From Bacillota bacterium (GTDB lineage: Bacteria; Bacillota_I; Bacilli_A; Izemoplasmatales; UBA1188): DNA of 64,000 bases. Location: assembly GCA_023410715.1 (NCBI GenBank), contig JAEYPN010000025.1, positions 1 through 64,000 of the forward strand. The letters run 5' to 3'. A program made the position numbers and the translations under genes. The notes below the pieces were generated by a model. It was not told where the DNA came from. It did no database searches and saw nothing but the letters and a program-made list of their open reading frames with translations. The first letter of the stretch is position 1, and every line of letters begins with the position of its first letter. Shown one piece after another: positions 61,768 through 64,000 of this stretch.

Positions 61768-64000
61768 CTAATAATGAACTTTCTTTTTACTGATTACACC
61801 TTGTAAACCAGTAAATATTAGGATTATGAAAAACAATAATACGGCTGTAGCTGCTGCACGGCTTAATGCTCCAGGTGATGCATAATCTATGTTTCCGTAG
61901 ACTAGTGATACTAGTGTTTCAATTGGTTCTTCAATAATACCTTTACCTAATTTTGGTCCTAATAATCCAACTACTGATGTATATGTTTTAAAGGCGCCAA
62001 TAAATGATGTGATAGAAATATATAAAATAAGTGGTGAAAGTAAAGGAACAGTAATTTTTGTAAATACACGCCATTTTGGTGTAGCATCAATTTTTGCTGC
62101 ATCATAGTATTGTTTATCAATCCCTTGAAGTCCACTTAAGAATACAACAATCTTGAATGCTAAGCTACCCCAGATTGTATAAATTAATAAGGCAGCCATT
62201 GTTGCAAATTTCTTTGCACCAATACCAATCCAGTTGATTGGTTTACCTCCAAGCAACCCAATTATATAGTTAATTAGTCCTTGTGCTCCGCCAGCTCTTG
62301 TTGAGTATTGGAACATGATCGCAAAAGCCATACCTACAGCAATTGAAGATGTTACATATGGCAAGAAGTAAATTGTTTGGAATAAACTTCTAACTTTAGT
62401 GATTGAGTTTAATGCAACAGAGATAAGTAATGCAATAATAATTGAGATTGGAACTGAAACAATAGCAATTATGAAGACGTTTCCTAACGCATCGACAAAT
62501 CTACCAGTACCAATTTCAGTAAATATATTAGCTTTTTGAGTTACTTCAACAATTCCTACTTCCTTAGTTGTAATACTAGGATCATTTACACGTGCTGAAT
62601 CAATGTTGCGGTCAACATTGGCAATACTTGTTATTTTTAATTCCATCCGGTTATTTGCACTTGATGCAAGATATGTAACATCATATGCTTTAACTGTTAA
62701 TTTAATTTTAATTGTTACTTGACTTGTTGGATCAAATTGTGGAGAAATTAAATATCCACCGTTATCTTTAAATCCTCGTGATAAGTCATCATAAATTGTT
62801 ACAAAATCGCCATTCCAACCATCAGGATAACCTTCTTCATCTAAACTTCCCGCTTTAAATAAAGTTTTAATAATGCTATTACCTTGAGCATCAAGTAACT
62901 CAATTTCCGAAATAGCTACTTCACCTAAAGTTAAATCTTTTTTACTAAATGCGATTTTAATCTTAGTGATGTCTTTACCAGAAACAACTGTTTCAATTTC
63001 TCTATCGGCTGAATAATCAACGCCAACAGCTAATCCATTCATACCTGTAGCTGTTTTTTCTGAGCCAGAAATAACATTTCCGCTAGCATTTAAGGCTTTA
63101 TAGTTTAATTCCATCCGGTTATTTGCATTATTAGCGTCATAATTATCTGTTGTTTTGACATAGTATTTTACAATTACCGTAATTTTATCTGTCGCTTCAA
63201 ATTTTGGCGTTGTAATACTTGAACCATTATCTTTAAATCCACGCCATAAATTATCGTATGTTGTAATATTATTTATTGTCCAACCTTCAGGGAAGGACTT
63301 ATCTTGTAAATCTTTTGCTAAGAATGAAGTGTCATATAATAATGTTCCAGTAGCTGATCCATCATAAACTTTAACATTTGCAAATCCTAGTTCGCCAAGT
63401 GTTCCAAGTTTTTTATTAAACTGAATTACTGCATTTGTAATATCCTTGTTAGCACTTGTAATTGTAATTTGACTTGTCTTTTCATTACTTACTTGTGATG
63501 AAATTTCATAAATTGAACTTTTTGATGTTGAAGCAGTTAATGTCGCTTCATTTGAGTCCATACCAATTGCTCTTAATTCCATCCGGTTATTTGCATCGTT
63601 AATATCATAAGATGGATCATTTACGCTGATGTACATCTTCACCTGAATTGTAACTTTATTAGTTGCTTCAAAAGTAGGTGTTGAAATATATGCGTTTTCT
63701 GATCTAAAACCGCGCCATTTAGTAGAATAAGTTGCGACGTTATTAGCTGTCCAACCAGCAGGATAAGTTCTATCAGTTTCACTTTCTGCTTTAAATGAGT
63801 CATCAAACAAAACTTTTCCGCTACCATCAATTACCTTAACTTCAGAAAAGGCAACTTCTCCTAGCGTTCCGCTTTTTTTAGAAAATAAAAGTTTAACCTT
63901 AGTAATGTCACTGTTAGCACTTTCAATAGTTGATTCAAAAATAAAAACTTTATCTTCATCTACATTGTATTTTTTGGCTGGTTTCTTCCCACCAATTGTT
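61768..64000 (-). CDS. ABC transporter permease, MalF type, with tandem extracellular repeats (5' end outside window)
   Basis: The reading frame is open from the right window edge, so the N-terminus including TM1 is missing here. The C-terminal about 270 residues are a MalF-type permease: GNVFIIAIVSVPISIIIALLI, then the EAA loop YYDAAKIDATPKWRVFTKIT, ending KKKVHY. Before it lie at least three copies of a 156-residue beta-rich module with GTLGE, YPAGW or PDGW, RGFK, TPxFEAT and ANNRMEL landmarks. These modules must be outside the cell, in the loop between TM1 and TM2, where enterobacterial MalF has a smaller P2 domain that touches the binding protein. The TTG at 63810 is not a real start. Confidence 0.9.
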   Translation of the reverse strand, partial: TIGGKKPAKKYNVDEDKVFIFESTIESANSDITKVKLLFSKKSGTLGEVAFSEVKVIDGSGKVLFDDSFKAESETDRTYPAGWTANNVATYSTKWRGFRSENAYISTPTFEATNKVTIQVKMYISVNDPSYDINDANNRMELRAIGMDSNEATLTASTSKSSIYEISSQVSNEKTSQITITSANKDITNAVIQFNKKLGTLGELGFANVKVYDGSATGTLLYDTSFLAKDLQDKSFPEGWTINNITTYDNLWRGFKDNGSSITTPKFEATDKITVIVKYYVKTTDNYDANNANNRMELNYKALNASGNVISGSEKTATGMNGLAVGVDYSADREIETVVSGKDITKIKIAFSKKDLTLGEVAISEIELLDAQGNSIIKTLFKAGSLDEEGYPDGWNGDFVTIYDDLSRGFKDNGGYLISPQFDPTSQVTIKIKLTVKAYDVTYLASSANNRMELKITSIANVDRNIDSARVNDPSITTKEVGIVEVTQKANIFTEIGTGRFVDALGNVFIIAIVSVPISIIIALLISVALNSITKVRSLFQTIYFLPYVTSSIAVGMAFAIMFQYSTRAGGAQGLINYIIGLLGGKPINWIGIGAKKFATMAALLIYTIWGSLAFKIVVFLSGLQGIDKQYYDAAKIDATPKWRVFTKITVPLLSPLILYISITSFIGAFKTYTSVVGLLGPKLGKGIIEEPIETLVSLVYGNIDYASPGALSRAAATAVLLFFIILIFTGLQGVISKKKVHY
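62637..63595. repeat. 468-bp period repeats inside the MalF-type gene
   Basis: A 23-bp identical core starting TTAATTCCATCCGG occurs at 62637-62659, 63105-63127 and 63573-63595, exactly 468 bp (156 codons) apart. It encodes the NNRMEL landmark of each module. Other parts of the units have diverged. Confidence 0.85.

Noticed and set aside
63639..63830. Separate short minus-strand frame at the right edge
   Set aside because: It overlaps the repeat-bearing permease in another frame; the permease frame is open to the window edge and has the conserved modules.

Overview
The window is low-GC DNA from a bacterium of the Bacilli/Mollicutes side of the Gram-positives. Gene content and order (hprK-lgt-whiA-acpS, yutD/nfu/yutG, yunC-yunB, delta subunit of RNA polymerase, tsaE-tsaB-rimI-tsaD) are Bacillus-like. 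Lipoproteins are diacylglyceryl-type with a GC or AC lipobox. UGA is used as a stop (for example the CBS-domain gene), so this is not a UGA=Trp mycoplasma. A free-living Acholeplasma/Izemoplasma/Haloplasma-type lineage would fit, but the species cannot be fixed from this sequence. Almost every gene lies on the minus strand; only four plus-strand genes are convincing (DUF378, lipid kinase, CBS protein, transposase).

Layout. 0-1.4 kb: tRNA-Thr and tRNA-Val with a consensus promoter, a decayed Cys-rich ORF and an AlkD-type glycosylase. 1.7-10 kb: a 2741-residue BspA-like leucine-rich-repeat surface lipoprotein. 10-15.6 kb: accessory DNA with a phytoene-desaturase-like flavoprotein carrying an Fe-S-type tail, a GNAT acetyltransferase, a PD-(D/E)XK nuclease and a pseudogene. 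Three copies of a 28-bp repeat occur here, one directly behind tRNA-Ser(GCT). 15.7-45 kb: core genome, including tex, acpS-whiA, lgt-hprK, uvrA-ligA-pcrA, glnS, the t6A genes, pgi, Fe-S and phospholipid genes and class II aldolase. It also holds relatives of sporulation-associated proteins (YunB, BofA, CwlD-like amidase, YdcC-like lipoprotein). 45.1-46.8 kb: a complete IS30-family element inserted in the terminator of tldE. 46.8-54 kb: tldE-tldD, RNA polymerase delta, a BofA-like protein, a Na/Pi cotransporter and two tandem NrnA-type phosphoesterases. 54-64 kb: an operon running off the right edge, with a permease carrying tandem extracellular repeats, a second permease, a solute-binding lipoprotein, a thermonuclease lipoprotein and a 1129-residue OB-fold/Ig-like lipoprotein.

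The most interesting system is this last operon. It combines a carbohydrate-class ABC importer with a surface nuclease and a large OB-fold lipoprotein, all with the same Thr/Ser-rich stalk. The simplest reading is a surface machine that binds and cuts extracellular nucleic acid and imports products. The MalF-type permease carries at least three 156-residue modules at its extracellular face, one every 468 bp at DNA level. The second clear story is the IS30-family insertion: 27-bp imperfect terminal inverted repeats, flanked by a 14-bp target duplication that covers one arm of the tldE terminator hairpin.
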